Source of the DNA: an uncultured Blautia sp.
GTDB lineage: Bacteria; Bacillota; Clostridia; Lachnospirales; Lachnospiraceae
Direction: 5' to 3'
Length of the DNA stretch: 64,000 nt
NCBI GenBank assembly: GCA_937900135.1
Contig: CALCDJ010000045.1
Location: forward strand, 9,589 to 73,588
Below, one piece after another: positions 35,123 through 43,729 of the stretch. The translations under genes were made by a program, and so were the position numbers. The number at the start of each line of letters is the position of its first letter. Positions within the stretch are counted from its first letter, which is position 1. The notes under the pieces were generated by a model. That model was given only the letters and a program-made list of their open reading frames with translations. It searched no databases and was not told the origin of the DNA.

Positions 35123-35753
35123 TCTGGACGGAACACTGGCAGATACGCTGGAATCCATGGCTTATGTGGCCAATGAGATTATGTGTGGACTGGGACTTCA
35201 GGAACTGCCGGTGGAAAATTTTAAATACTACTGCGGGGAAGGGGCATCCATGCTGATTCGCAGATGTCTGAAGGATGCCGGAGACAGGGAACTGGTACAT
35301 TTTCAGGAAGCAGATGCTTCCTACCGGAAAAAATTCGATCAGAATCCATTGTATCGGGTAAAACCATACGAGGGGATTGTGGAAACCCTTGCCAGACTGA
35401 AGGAGGAAGGTGCGAAAATCGCAGTTTGCTCCAATAAGCCCCATGGAGCTGCCGTAAAGGTGGTTACCAGTATGTTTGGAGATACCTTTGATATGATTCT
35501 GGGACAGAGTCCGGAAATCCCAAGAAAGCCTTCTCCAGATGGTCCGCTGAAGATTGCAGAGGCCTTTGGAGTAAAACCGGAGGAATGTCTGTATATCGGA
35601 GATACCGGAACAGATATGGAAACCGGGAAGAACGCAGGGATGTTTACGGTTGGGGTACTCTGGGGATTTCGTACCAGAGAGGAACTTCTGGAAAATGGAG
35701 CAAAGGCTCTGGCTGAAAAACCGGAGGAGATTTTTCAGATTTTTCGTGGATAA
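35100..35753 (+). CDS. HAD-family phosphatase, phosphoglycolate phosphatase-like
   Basis: A 217-residue HAD-IA hydrolase: motif I FDLDGTLADTL near residue 7, C1 cap helices, CSNKPHG (motif II), K in PRKPSPDG (motif III) and YIGDTGTDMETGKNAG (motif IV). Similar to Gph, which removes phosphoglycolate, but substrate range in this family is wide. The ATG lies inside the end of maf, so the two are cotranscribed. Confidence 0.88.
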   Translation: MWKACIFDLDGTLADTLESMAYVANEIMCGLGLQELPVENFKYYCGEGASMLIRRCLKDAGDRELVHFQEADASYRKKFDQNPLYRVKPYEGIVETLARLKEEGAKIAVCSNKPHGAAVKVVTSMFGDTFDMILGQSPEIPRKPSPDGPLKIAEAFGVKPEECLYIGDTGTDMETGKNAGMFTVGVLWGFRTREELLENGAKALAEKPEEIFQIFRG

Positions 35754-35802
35754 GAGCAGCCAGGCTGCAGAAATAAAAAAATAAATAAATGGAGGAAAAA
35801 AT

Positions 35803-36060
35803 ATGTATACAGAAGAATGTGTGGAGACTTTTTTAAAAAATCAGGGACAGTTGTTTGATGAACCGGTGGCAGAAACCTATGAGGAAGCAGAGGCTTTTCT
35901 GGAGGATTGTATGGCAGTTGTCGTGGATTCTCTGAAGGAAGTGCGGAAATATCTGGATGAGATCGGGGCAGATGTGGAAGGAATGTCCATGGAAGAACTG
36001 GAGGATGCCAGTGAAGTATTTCCTCTTCCGGGAGGCCAGTATCTTATCGTAGAGGGATAA
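35803..36060 (+). CDS. Small conserved-looking acidic protein of unknown function
   Basis: An 85-residue protein, predicted mostly helical, acidic, with no signal or membrane segment. It is preceded by a good ribosome site (ATGGAGG, ten bases before the ATG). The C terminus (VFPLPGGQYLIVEG) looks folded. A short dyad GCAGCC-A-GGCTGC lies upstream at 35756-35768. No family recognised. Confidence 0.65.
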   Translation: MYTEECVETFLKNQGQLFDEPVAETYEEAEAFLEDCMAVVVDSLKEVRKYLDEIGADVEGMSMEELEDASEVFPLPGGQYLIVEG

Positions 36061-36182
36061 GGTCAAGTGTGGATTACATAGTAAAATCAGCATATGGTAT
36101 CCTGTAGATAGAATAATAAGGAAAAATTTTCTGACTTTACAGAAATTGGAAGGGAAACCTTTCGTTTTTGAAGGGAGTTTCC

Positions 36183-36211
36183 TTGTGGATTTCTGAAAAA
36201 TGAGATACAAT
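36183..36211 (+). promoter_or_regulatory. Promoter of the surface protein gene
   Basis: TTGTGG (36183-36188), 17-base spacer, TACAAT (36206-36211). An imperfect inverted repeat (36153-36163 with 36170-36182) lies just upstream. Confidence 0.55.
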
Positions 36212-36232
36212 AGCAGAAAAGGAGGTTATCTT

Positions 36233-38959
36233 ATGTGGAAAAAAAGAGTATTGGCGATTGTGATGGCTGTGCTTATGGCATTCTCTCTTCTTCCCTCTAT
36301 GGTATTTGCAGCGGCGCCATCCGGTGAGCTGGGTGGAAAGCTGAAACTAAAAGGAAAAGGAGAAGTGGGAAGTACCCTGAGCGCAGATTACGAAAAGGTG
36401 ACGCCGGAGGGTGTAACCGATGAGTACGTTAGTTTTTCCTGGTCGAGAAAAACAGGAGAGGAACTGACTGAAGTAGGAAAAGAGAAAACCTACGTGGTAG
36501 CGGAAGAAGATCTGGGCGCAGAAATTGTTCTGGAGATCAAAGGCCTTGAGGATATGGGACTGAGCGGTTCCCTGAAAGTAACTTCTGTGATCATTGCCGC
36601 AGAAGGCGAAGGCACCGAAGCTACCAAGGCGGAAGAGGAAGAAAGTACAGAAGAAACAGTTCCGGAAGAAGAGGCATTGTTAGAGGAAGAATCAGGGCTG
36701 GAATATGTGGAAGAGCCGGAGCTTCCTCAGGGAGAGTTATCCGAGGATGAGGGACTGGAAGAAATTCCGGAAGCCACAGAGGATGGAACTCTGGAACAGT
36801 CTGAAATGGGTAACGAAGAAAACTGGGAAAATACAGAAACAGCGCCAGAGACACCAGCAGTTTATTCTGCAGAGGCAACAACAGAAGACGGAAGCGGTAC
36901 TCTGAATTTTGGAAATGTGGTGGATGGTCAGGAATCAGAAACAGAACCCCAGTACATTTATGTGCAGAATACAGGAAGCGGAACCTTACATTTTGAATCT
37001 GCAAGTCCGGAATATTTTATGGTACAGGATATCTCTGAACCACTGGACCCGGAAGATGCCATAAGCCTTTGGGTGCAGCCGAGAGAGGGATTGGAACCAG
37101 GTTCCTATCAGGATCAGATTGTTTATACAAGCGCAGAAGGCACCAGCGTTTCAGTTCCGGCAGAAGTTATCATTACAGAAAAAGCAGAAGAACCCAAGGA
37201 GACTTATGCTCTTCGGGCAGAACCGGGAGAACTGACCTTTGCCCCTCTTAAAGAGGGATATGAGAGCGCAGAGGAAGCTCTGAAGGTATCTCTTTATAAT
37301 GACGGACAGACTCCGGTAACAATCACATTGGGAAAAACAGATTATTTTGACGTAAAGCTGGAAGGCGAAGGAAGTCTGGAGAATTATGTTTTGAGCCCGG
37401 GCACAAGCTGTTCCCTTCAGGTACGTCCTGTTGTGGGACTGACAGCAGGCAGTTACAGCAATGATCTGATTTTCAGTATTTTGGAGGATACGTCTATTCA
37501 GGCTGTTGTCAGAGCGTCTGTAGAGGTTCAGAAGGAAGAAGTTCCGGTAGTGGAGATCAAAGCAGAGCCTTCTGCTGTGGAATTTGATACTGTGACAGAG
37601 GGATATGAAACAGCTCCAGAGGCAAGAAGCGTTACCCTGACCAATACCGGCAATCGTGAGATAACCCTTGTACAGCCGGAAGCTAAGAATTTCCTAATTG
37701 GAGAATTGTCTCAGAATACTCTGAAACCAGGGGAAAGTGCTTCTTTCAGCATTCAGCCAAAGGAAGGGCTGAAGGCAGGTGAATACAGCGGTAAGATTGC
37801 TGTTAAAAATGCAGAGGATTCCAGTACCCTTACATCTGTAAAGGTAAGCTGGAAGGTTCAGGAAAAAGAAGAAACCTTTAAGCTGGCAGTGACACCGGAT
37901 ATGCTGGATTTTGGAAGCATGGAAGAAGGCTATGAAAAGGCTCCCAAGGCGCAGACAGTGACAGTGACAAACAAAGGTACCGGTACGATTACTCTGGAAC
38001 AGCCCAAGAGCGAATATTATGAAGTCAGCGCCCTTTCCTTATTGGTATTAAAGGCAGGAGAAAGCGCTTCCTTTACAGTACAGCCCAAGAAGGGACTTAC
38101 CTACAGTGAATATCTGGAAGTGATTAAGGTTCCCAATGATGCGCAGGTACAGGCATTGGTAAATTCCTACTTCAGTGTAACCGAAGTAAAGGAAAAACTG
38201 GTTTCCGTTTCGGAACTTGATCCCATTACAGGAATCAAAAACGGAGCAGAAAAAAGTGCGAAGAGCCTGAAACTTCCTTCTGGAGTATCTATTCGTACCA
38301 GCAAGGGCAAATCCAAAGCATCTATTTCCTGGGATGTAAAGAATTGTGCATACAATCCAAAGAGCACTGAAAAGCAAACCTTTACCGTAAGCGGTAAGAT
38401 CAGCCTTCCCAAAGGCGTAACCAATCCTGATGGAATCAGCCAGAAGGTATCGGTTAAGGTATCAGTGAAGGCATATGAGCCAAAGGTTCCATCAACAGAT
38501 AAAAACTATATCTCCGGAATCAAAGGCGAAGGTTATACCACAGAGTCCAAAATCACCTTTACTGCAGTGGGCGCAGGCATGGATAATGCAAAACCACGTA
38601 AGGGAGATGTGCGGTATGTTCCGTTAAACTGGACAGTCTTAAATACCAACAGCTGGAGCGCAGCGCCATATACAGCCTCCTTTGGTCTTTCTCAGAAAGG
38701 AAGCTATACGTTAAGCGTTGTTTATAATCAGCAGAAATTTGATGGAAGCAACTGGGTAAATACCGGGGAACAGGATACGAAAAAAGTAGGTTTCCAGGTT
38801 GCGGCAGCAGCCAACAGCAAGGTAACACCTACTCCTGCCGGAAATCAGAAGAATCCGGTTAAGACCGGAGATGATACACCAATCCTTCCGTTTGTTATCG
38901 CACTGGTAGCTGCATTGGCAATTGGAGCAGGCGTGGTGGTATACCGTAAGAAAAAATAA
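36233..38959 (+). CDS. Large sortase-type cell-wall surface protein with four tandem repeats
   Basis: A 908-residue exported protein. Residues 1-27 form a signal peptide. Residues 35-125 resemble a bacterial Ig-like module (GEVGSTLSADY, SFSWSRKTGEEL). An acidic low-complexity linker spans about 125-210. Four repeats of about 110 residues start near 219, 329, 444 and 552, sharing a DFG..EGYE.AP pattern, a TNTGTG/ITLEQP segment and a GESASFTVQPK.GL segment, like abnormal-spindle/HYDIN-type beta-sandwiches. Two further domains lead to NPVKTGDD, a hydrophobic helix and RKKK, a sortase-style anchor. Binding partner unknown. Confidence 0.85.
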   Translation: MWKKRVLAIVMAVLMAFSLLPSMVFAAAPSGELGGKLKLKGKGEVGSTLSADYEKVTPEGVTDEYVSFSWSRKTGEELTEVGKEKTYVVAEEDLGAEIVLEIKGLEDMGLSGSLKVTSVIIAAEGEGTEATKAEEEESTEETVPEEEALLEEESGLEYVEEPELPQGELSEDEGLEEIPEATEDGTLEQSEMGNEENWENTETAPETPAVYSAEATTEDGSGTLNFGNVVDGQESETEPQYIYVQNTGSGTLHFESASPEYFMVQDISEPLDPEDAISLWVQPREGLEPGSYQDQIVYTSAEGTSVSVPAEVIITEKAEEPKETYALRAEPGELTFAPLKEGYESAEEALKVSLYNDGQTPVTITLGKTDYFDVKLEGEGSLENYVLSPGTSCSLQVRPVVGLTAGSYSNDLIFSILEDTSIQAVVRASVEVQKEEVPVVEIKAEPSAVEFDTVTEGYETAPEARSVTLTNTGNREITLVQPEAKNFLIGELSQNTLKPGESASFSIQPKEGLKAGEYSGKIAVKNAEDSSTLTSVKVSWKVQEKEETFKLAVTPDMLDFGSMEEGYEKAPKAQTVTVTNKGTGTITLEQPKSEYYEVSALSLLVLKAGESASFTVQPKKGLTYSEYLEVIKVPNDAQVQALVNSYFSVTEVKEKLVSVSELDPITGIKNGAEKSAKSLKLPSGVSIRTSKGKSKASISWDVKNCAYNPKSTEKQTFTVSGKISLPKGVTNPDGISQKVSVKVSVKAYEPKVPSTDKNYISGIKGEGYTTESKITFTAVGAGMDNAKPRKGDVRYVPLNWTVLNTNSWSAAPYTASFGLSQKGSYTLSVVYNQQKFDGSNWVNTGEQDTKKVGFQVAAAANSKVTPTPAGNQKNPVKTGDDTPILPFVIALVAALAIGAGVVVYRKKK

Positions 38960-38975
38960 ACAAAAGTGAATTTAG

Positions 38976-39004
38976 AAGGGCATCGCTTAGGCGGTGCCCT
39001 TTGA
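38976..39004 (+). terminator. Terminator-like hairpin after the surface protein
   Basis: AAGGGCATCGC (38976-38986) pairs with GCGGTGCCCTT (38991-39001) around TTAG; the T tract is short, so efficiency is uncertain. Confidence 0.6.
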
Positions 39005-39023
39005 AATATGGGAGAATATGTTG

Positions 39024-39050
39024 TTAGCACTCGATTAAAATGAGTGCTAA
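39024..39050. promoter_or_regulatory. CIRCE operator (HrcA-binding site)
   Basis: TTAGCACTC-N9-GAGTGCTAA, an exact match to the CIRCE consensus bound by the heat-shock repressor HrcA. It lies seven bases upstream of the -35 element of the htpG promoter. Confidence 0.95.
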
Positions 39051-39057
39051 ATTTTTC

Positions 39058-39086
39058 TTGACTTTTTCTGAAAGTGGTATTACTAT
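39058..39086 (+). promoter_or_regulatory. Promoter of htpG
   Basis: TTGACT (39058-39063), 17-base spacer, TACTAT (39081-39086). Confidence 0.7.
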
Positions 39087-39151
39087 ATGGGATAGATGGT
39101 CAAGTGACAATAATAAAATTTGAAATTTAAGAATAAAGGAGTGTGGGCAGC

Positions 39152-41206
39152 ATGGCTGTAAAGCATGGTAGCTTATCAATTAACAGTGAAAATATTTTTC
39201 CGATTATTAAAAAATGGTTGTATTCCGATCACGACATTTTTGTACGTGAGCTGGTATCCAATGGATGCGATGCCATTACCAAATTAAAGAAACTGGAAAT
39301 CATGGGAGAATATACATTCCCGGATAACTATAAGGCAGAGATTCAGGTTGTGGTAAATCCAGAGGAGAAAACTCTGAAGTTTATTGATAACGGAATTGGT
39401 ATGACTGCAGATGAAGTGGAAGAGTATATTACACAGATCGCATTTTCCGGCGCTACAGAGTTTCTGGAAAAATATAAGGATAAAACAACAGACGATCAGA
39501 TGATCGGACATTTCGGACTTGGTTTTTATTCTGCATTCATGGTAGCAGATGAAGTGCACATTGATACACTTTCTTACCGTGAGGGAGCAGCTCCGGTACA
39601 CTGGACCTGTGACGGCGGTACAGAATATGAGCTTCAGGAAGGCAGCAAGAATACTGTGGGAACAGAAATCACACTGTTCTTAAACGAAGAGAGCGTGGAA
39701 TTTTCCAATGAATACCGGATGCGTGAAGTAATTGAAAGATATTGTTCCTTTATGCCGGTAAATATCTATCTTTCCAAGGCTAATGCACCTCAGGAATATG
39801 AGACCATTGAAGAGGCAGATTTAAAGGAAGATGATGTTGTAGTAGAACACATTCATGAAGATGCCAAGACAGAAGAAAAAGAAAATGAAAACGGCGAAAA
39901 AGAAATTGTAGAAGTTTCTCCTGCAAGAGACCGGGTAAAGATCAACAAACGTCCGGTATCTTTAAGCGATACCAACCCTCTTTGGATGAAGCATCCCAAT
40001 GAATGTACAGATGATGAATATAAGGATTTTTACAGAAAAGTATTTCTGGACTACAAGGAGCCGTTATTCTGGATTCATCTGAATATGGATTATCCGTTTA
40101 ATCTGAAGGGTATTCTGTACTTCCCGAAGATTAATACAGAATACGATTCCATTGAAGGCACCATCAAGCTGTATAACAACCAGGTATTTATTGCAGACAA
40201 TATTAAAGAAGTGATTCCGGAATTCCTTCTCCTTCTGAAGGGTGTAATCGATTGTCCGGATCTTCCTCTGAATGTTTCCAGAAGCGCTCTGCAGAACGAT
40301 GGCTTTGTGAAAAAGATTTCCGAATATATCTCCAAGAAGGTGGCAGATAAGCTGACAGGAATGTGCAAGACAGATCGGGAGTCCTATGAGAAATACTGGG
40401 ACGATATCAGCCCGTTTATTAAGTTTGGCTGTATCAAGGATCAGAAATTTGAAGAGAAAATTCATGATTACGTTCTCTTTAAAAACCTGGATGGAGCATA
40501 TATGACTCTGAAAGATTGCATTGAGACCAACAAGAAAGAAGAAGCTGAGGCAGAGGTTTCCGAGACAGAAGAGTCCAAGGAAGAAAACAGTGAAGAAAAG
40601 AAAGAACCGGAAAAAACTGTGATTTTCTATGTGACAGATGAAGTACAGCAGAGCCAGTACATCAATATGTTTAAGGAAGCTGGAAAAGATGCGGTGATCC
40701 TGAAACACAACATTGATTCTCCGTTTATTTCCCATCTGGAGCAGAAACATCAGGAAATTCAGTTTAAGCGTATTGATGCAGACCTCACAGAAGAACTGAG
40801 AGAAGAAGGCGATGCGGACGAAGAAACAACCAAGACATTGACTGAAATCTTCCGGAAACAGTTAGGAAAAGAGAATCTGGAGGTTCGTGTTGAAAAACTG
40901 AAAAACGAATCCATAGCAGCCATGGTAACTCTGTCAGAAGAAAATCGCCGTATGCAGGATATGATGAAAATGTACAATATGTATGGTATGGATTCCGGTA
41001 TGTTTGGCGGACAGGAAACACTGGTGCTGAACTGCAACCATCCGCTGGTACAGTATGTGGCAGACCATAAAGAAGAAGAACCGGTATCTGTAATCTGCCA
41101 GCAGTTGTATGATCTGGCTATGATGAGCCATAAACAGCTGTCCCCAGAGGAAATGACCAGATTTGTTCAGAGAAGCAATGAAATATTGTTAATGCTTACA
41201 AAATAA
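39152..41206 (+). CDS. htpG: Hsp90-family molecular chaperone HtpG
   Basis: A 684-residue bacterial Hsp90. The GHKL ATPase domain has ELVSNGCDAITKLKKL, DNGIGM and GHFGLGFYSAFMVAD; middle and C-terminal dimer domains follow. A charged insertion of about 30 residues rich in Glu/Lys (around residues 460-490) separates the middle domain from the C-terminal part, longer than in E. coli. The ATG at 39152 fits AAAGGAG spacing better than GTG 39143. The upstream CIRCE element indicates HrcA control. Confidence 0.96.
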   Translation: MAVKHGSLSINSENIFPIIKKWLYSDHDIFVRELVSNGCDAITKLKKLEIMGEYTFPDNYKAEIQVVVNPEEKTLKFIDNGIGMTADEVEEYITQIAFSGATEFLEKYKDKTTDDQMIGHFGLGFYSAFMVADEVHIDTLSYREGAAPVHWTCDGGTEYELQEGSKNTVGTEITLFLNEESVEFSNEYRMREVIERYCSFMPVNIYLSKANAPQEYETIEEADLKEDDVVVEHIHEDAKTEEKENENGEKEIVEVSPARDRVKINKRPVSLSDTNPLWMKHPNECTDDEYKDFYRKVFLDYKEPLFWIHLNMDYPFNLKGILYFPKINTEYDSIEGTIKLYNNQVFIADNIKEVIPEFLLLLKGVIDCPDLPLNVSRSALQNDGFVKKISEYISKKVADKLTGMCKTDRESYEKYWDDISPFIKFGCIKDQKFEEKIHDYVLFKNLDGAYMTLKDCIETNKKEEAEAEVSETEESKEENSEEKKEPEKTVIFYVTDEVQQSQYINMFKEAGKDAVILKHNIDSPFISHLEQKHQEIQFKRIDADLTEELREEGDADEETTKTLTEIFRKQLGKENLEVRVEKLKNESIAAMVTLSEENRRMQDMMKMYNMYGMDSGMFGGQETLVLNCNHPLVQYVADHKEEEPVSVICQQLYDLAMMSHKQLSPEEMTRFVQRSNEILLMLTK

Positions 41207-41233
41207 CAAACAAATAGAAAATAATACAAACAT

Positions 41234-41289
41234 AAAGAAAACTCTTGTAGTTTTTTCTTAAAAAGAAAAAATTATGAGAGTTTTTCTTT
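41234..41289 (+). terminator. Possible terminator after htpG
   Basis: An A-rich left arm ending ACTCT (41234-41245) pairs with AGAGTTTTTCTTT (41277-41289), one bulge, T-rich on the 3' side. The stem is A/T-dominated and the loop long. Confidence 0.45.
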
Positions 41290-41291
41290 CC

Positions 41292-41320
41292 TTGACAAAA
41301 ATAGAAAGAATTTTTATGCT
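41292..41320 (+). promoter_or_regulatory. Promoter upstream of the Spo0A-domain gene
   Basis: TTGACA (41292-41297), 17-base spacer, TATGCT (41315-41320), giving a leader of about 125 bases. A second TATAAT occurs at 41421-41426 without a good -35. A near-match to the Spo0A box, TGTCGAT, lies at 41368-41374 between them. Confidence 0.6.
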
Positions 41321-41453
41321 AATATGGATGGGGAATGTGTGGAGAAAAAAAGGATTTTCTCTTTTTGTGTCGATGAAGCTCGATATAAATAGATTATACT
41401 TTAATGTGCATGAAATTGTATATAATAGAGAAAATAACAAAAGGGGGTAAAAT

Positions 41454-41786
41454 ATGAGAAGAGTATATAGGCTGATCAGAAAACTGGGAGCAACTTCAAA
41501 ATATAAGGGATATTATTTTGTGGCTGAGGCAATTAAGTTTTCTATGGAAAGAAGGGAAAAGCCCATGCGAATCACCAAGGATATTTATCCTTATCTGGCT
41601 GTGAAATATAAATCCACACCCATGAATGTGGAACATGATATTCGGACGGTGGTAAATGTATGCTGGAAAACCAATCGTGATGCCATGGATCAGATTGCGG
41701 GCTATTCCCTGATATATCGGCCTACCAACAGTGAATTTGTGGATATGATGGCATATTATCTTTCGTCAAGGGAAAAGCCAAGCTGA
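41454..41786 (+). CDS. Stand-alone Spo0A-type DNA-binding domain protein
   Basis: A 110-residue protein corresponding to the C-terminal effector domain of the sporulation regulator Spo0A. KYKGYYFVAEAIKF matches the Spo0A segment IKGYQYLRDAI, and ITKDIYPYLAVKYKSTPMNVEHDIRTVVNVCW matches its helix-turn-helix and following helix; RPTNSEFVDMMAYYL matches the C-terminal helix. There is no receiver domain and no other phosphorylation site. Recognition-helix residues differ (TPMNVEHDIR instead of T-SRVERAIR), so its target sequence may differ. It may modulate or antagonise Spo0A-type control. Ribosome site AAAGGGGG. Confidence 0.88.
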   Translation: MRRVYRLIRKLGATSKYKGYYFVAEAIKFSMERREKPMRITKDIYPYLAVKYKSTPMNVEHDIRTVVNVCWKTNRDAMDQIAGYSLIYRPTNSEFVDMMAYYLSSREKPS

Positions 41787-41791
41787 ACCAG

Positions 41792-42295
41792 TCAGAGTTC
41801 TTCAAAGATCAGTCGGTGTCTGGTGAAAAAATCCCGGATTGTGGAATCCCACAGCTGCTCCGGAGATTTATCCGGAAGAAAGGTGGAAAGGGCTACGCCT
41901 GTGGTACAAAGCAATTCCTGATTTCGATACTGAAGGTTCAGGAAAAATCCCTGGATCTGTTCCGGAGAAATGCGGGGGGACAGCTGTGCTGCCAGGACAT
42001 CCCGCTGTTTTTGAGAAAGCTGAAAAACAAGTTTAAAAGAAAGAGGGGTTCGTTTGCCCCGGATCACAGAATAGCAAAAGGGCTTCAATTCTTTCCAGGA
42101 AGAGTAGAAGACAGCTCTTTTTTCCAGATTTTCACATACATCTGTGTCAAAGAAATCCCTGTGTAGTTTTCCATCAATGGTAAAGGTGTTAAAGGTGGTG
42201 ATGGATGCCTCCACGACCTGAAGGGAATCAAAGTCTTCACCAATCAGTAATTTATTCATAAAATCTTTTACATCAAGAATTTTTAAAGCAAGCAT
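41792..42295 (-). CDS. DUF5721 family protein
   Basis: A 167-residue cytoplasmic protein opening MLALKILDVKDFMNKLLIGEDFDSL, as in DUF5721 proteins of Lachnospiraceae; function unknown. It reads convergently with the Spo0A-domain gene, ending five bases from it. The ATG at 42295 follows AAAGGAG by seven bases. A long dyad overlies its likely transcription start. Confidence 0.75.
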   Translation of the reverse strand: MLALKILDVKDFMNKLLIGEDFDSLQVVEASITTFNTFTIDGKLHRDFFDTDVCENLEKRAVFYSSWKELKPFCYSVIRGKRTPLSFKLVFQLSQKQRDVLAAQLSPRISPEQIQGFFLNLQYRNQELLCTTGVALSTFLPDKSPEQLWDSTIRDFFTRHRLIFEEL

Positions 42296-42320
42296 AAGCA
42301 GACTCCTTTGGATTGGGATA

Positions 42321-42363
42321 TTTATCTCAGTGAGAGAGAAAACTCCCACTGAGATAAATTATA
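42321..42363 (-). promoter_or_regulatory. Promoter with overlapping long dyad upstream of the DUF5721 gene
   Basis: On the minus strand TATAAT lies at 42363-42358; a -35 is poor. Directly downstream, TTTATCTCAGTG (42321-42332) and CACTGAGATAAA (42347-42358) form a perfect 12-bp inverted repeat, extended inward by GAG/CTC. The expected transcription start falls inside it, an operator-like position; as RNA it would form a 5' hairpin. Confidence 0.6.
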
Positions 42364-42426
42364 ATGCAGAAACAGAAAAAAAAACAGAGTTTTTCTATAA
42401 AAGTCTTTTCAAATAAGAGAGGATGT

Positions 42427-42456
42427 GGTAGTATAAAAGGTAGTATTTGATACTAC
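42427..42456 (+). promoter_or_regulatory. Repeated half-sites in the degV promoter region
   Basis: GGTAGTAT occurs at 42427-42434 and 42439-42446, and GTAGTAT-TTG-ATACTAC (42440-42456) is a perfect palindrome. A TATAAA lies at 42432-42437 and TATAAT at 42458-42463. Three half-sites around the likely -10 suggest repressor binding. Confidence 0.5.
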
Positions 42457-42482
42457 ATATAATAGAAAAGAGGACGATATAA

Positions 42483-43322
42483 TTGGGCTATAAAATAGTA
42501 ATAGATAGCTGCGGAGAACTTCTTGAAGAATGGAAGGGCGATGCACGTATTGAATCCGTTCCATTGACTTTGCTTGTGGGCGGGGAAGAGATTGTAGATG
42601 ATGAGACATTTGATCAGGGGGATTTTTTGAAAAAAGTGGACGCTTGTCCAGAATCCCCCAAGTCTGCATGCCCGTCTCCGGAATGTTTTATGAAGGCATT
42701 TGACTGTGATGCAGACCATATTTACGGAGTTACCCTTTCTTCAGAACTGAGCGGCTCTTATAACAGCGCGCTTTTGGGCAAGAACCTTCTTCTGGAGGAT
42801 GCGCCGGAGAAGAAGATCCATGTGTTTAATTCCCGTTCCGCTTCCGTGGGTGAAACTTTGATTGCCATGAAGATTCAGGAATGTGAAGAGGCCGGCCTTT
42901 CTTTTGAAGAGGTAGTTGCTTCCGTAGAGGCTTATATTGAACAGCAGAATACCTTTTTTGTACTGGAGAATCTGGACACTTTGCGTAAAAACGGCCGTCT
43001 GAGTACGGTGAAGGCAATGGTAGCCAGTGCTCTGAAAATCAAGCCAGTGATGGGCTCTACACCGGAAGGCACGATTTGTCAGCTGGACCAGGCTCGTGGT
43101 ATGAACAAAGCCCTGATTAAAATGGTAGAACATGTTGTGGAGAAGACTGCAGGAAGCGAAACCAGAACGCTGGCTATTTCACACTGTAACTGTCTGGAGA
43201 GGGCTCAGCTTCTCAAGGAAGCTCTTCAGGAAAAGATGAAGCTCGCTAGAATCGTGATTCTGGATACCGCAGGCGTCAGCACAATGTATGCCAATGACGG
43301 AGGCGTGATTATTGCTGTATAA
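42483..43322 (+). CDS. DegV family fatty-acid-binding protein
   Basis: A 279-residue DegV/FakB-like protein; family members bind a fatty acid and present it to the kinase FakA for phosphorylation. The typical first strand YKIVIDSCGEL, TLSSELSGSYNSA and NLDTLRKNGRLS are present. Initiation is probably at TTG 42483, behind GAGG; no closer ATG preserves the first strand. No FakA gene is in the window, so the partner is elsewhere. Confidence 0.9.
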   Translation: MGYKIVIDSCGELLEEWKGDARIESVPLTLLVGGEEIVDDETFDQGDFLKKVDACPESPKSACPSPECFMKAFDCDADHIYGVTLSSELSGSYNSALLGKNLLLEDAPEKKIHVFNSRSASVGETLIAMKIQECEEAGLSFEEVVASVEAYIEQQNTFFVLENLDTLRKNGRLSTVKAMVASALKIKPVMGSTPEGTICQLDQARGMNKALIKMVEHVVEKTAGSETRTLAISHCNCLERAQLLKEALQEKMKLARIVILDTAGVSTMYANDGGVIIAV

Positions 43323-43357
43323 GCTGGGCTTTCTTACTTCCTTTTTCCTTTGGAATG

Positions 43358-43366
43358 TGCTATAAT
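43358..43366 (+). promoter_or_regulatory. Extended -10 promoter of the small membrane protein gene
   Basis: TG-C-TATAAT at 43358-43366; no good -35 element. Confidence 0.55.
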
Positions 43367-43438
43367 AAGCCCTAGCTGGTGACTGTGGTGGAGCAGAGGC
43401 AGTCGCTTCAGATGAATTTCAGGCAAAGGAGACGGAAT

Positions 43439-43693
43439 ATGAGTCAGAAGAAAGTAGATGCTTATAAAAAAGAAAAAGCAAACCGTGAGAAACTGATCAA
43501 GAAAGAAAAAAGAATCTTAATGTTGGAGAAACTGGTAGCTCTGGTGCTCTGCATCATTGCAGTTGGCTGGATTGGTTTCTCTGTATATGGTAAGATGACG
43601 GAGAATAAGACCGAGGAAATAAAAGAAACAGTTATGGATACGGCCGCTCTGGACGATTATGTTTCCGGACTTTCAGCAGAAACAGAAGAATAA
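43439..43693 (+). CDS. Small single-span membrane protein
   Basis: An 84-residue protein with a strongly basic first 27 residues (about half Lys/Arg), a hydrophobic helix at about 29-50 and an acidic C-terminal tail. By the positive-inside rule the N terminus is cytoplasmic. The ATG follows AAAGGAG. I recognise no family. A strong UUCG-loop terminator ends the transcript. Confidence 0.75.
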   Translation: MSQKKVDAYKKEKANREKLIKKEKRILMLEKLVALVLCIIAVGWIGFSVYGKMTENKTEEIKETVMDTAALDDYVSGLSAETEE

Positions 43694-43706
43694 AAGAAAT
43701 AGAAAA

Positions 43707-43729
43707 CCCCGGTTCGCCGGGGATTTTTT
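43707..43729. terminator. Intrinsic terminator with UUCG tetraloop
   Basis: CCCCGG-TTCG-CCGGGG (43707-43722) followed by ATTTTTT. An upstream A run and further T on the other strand allow use from both sides. Confidence 0.93.
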
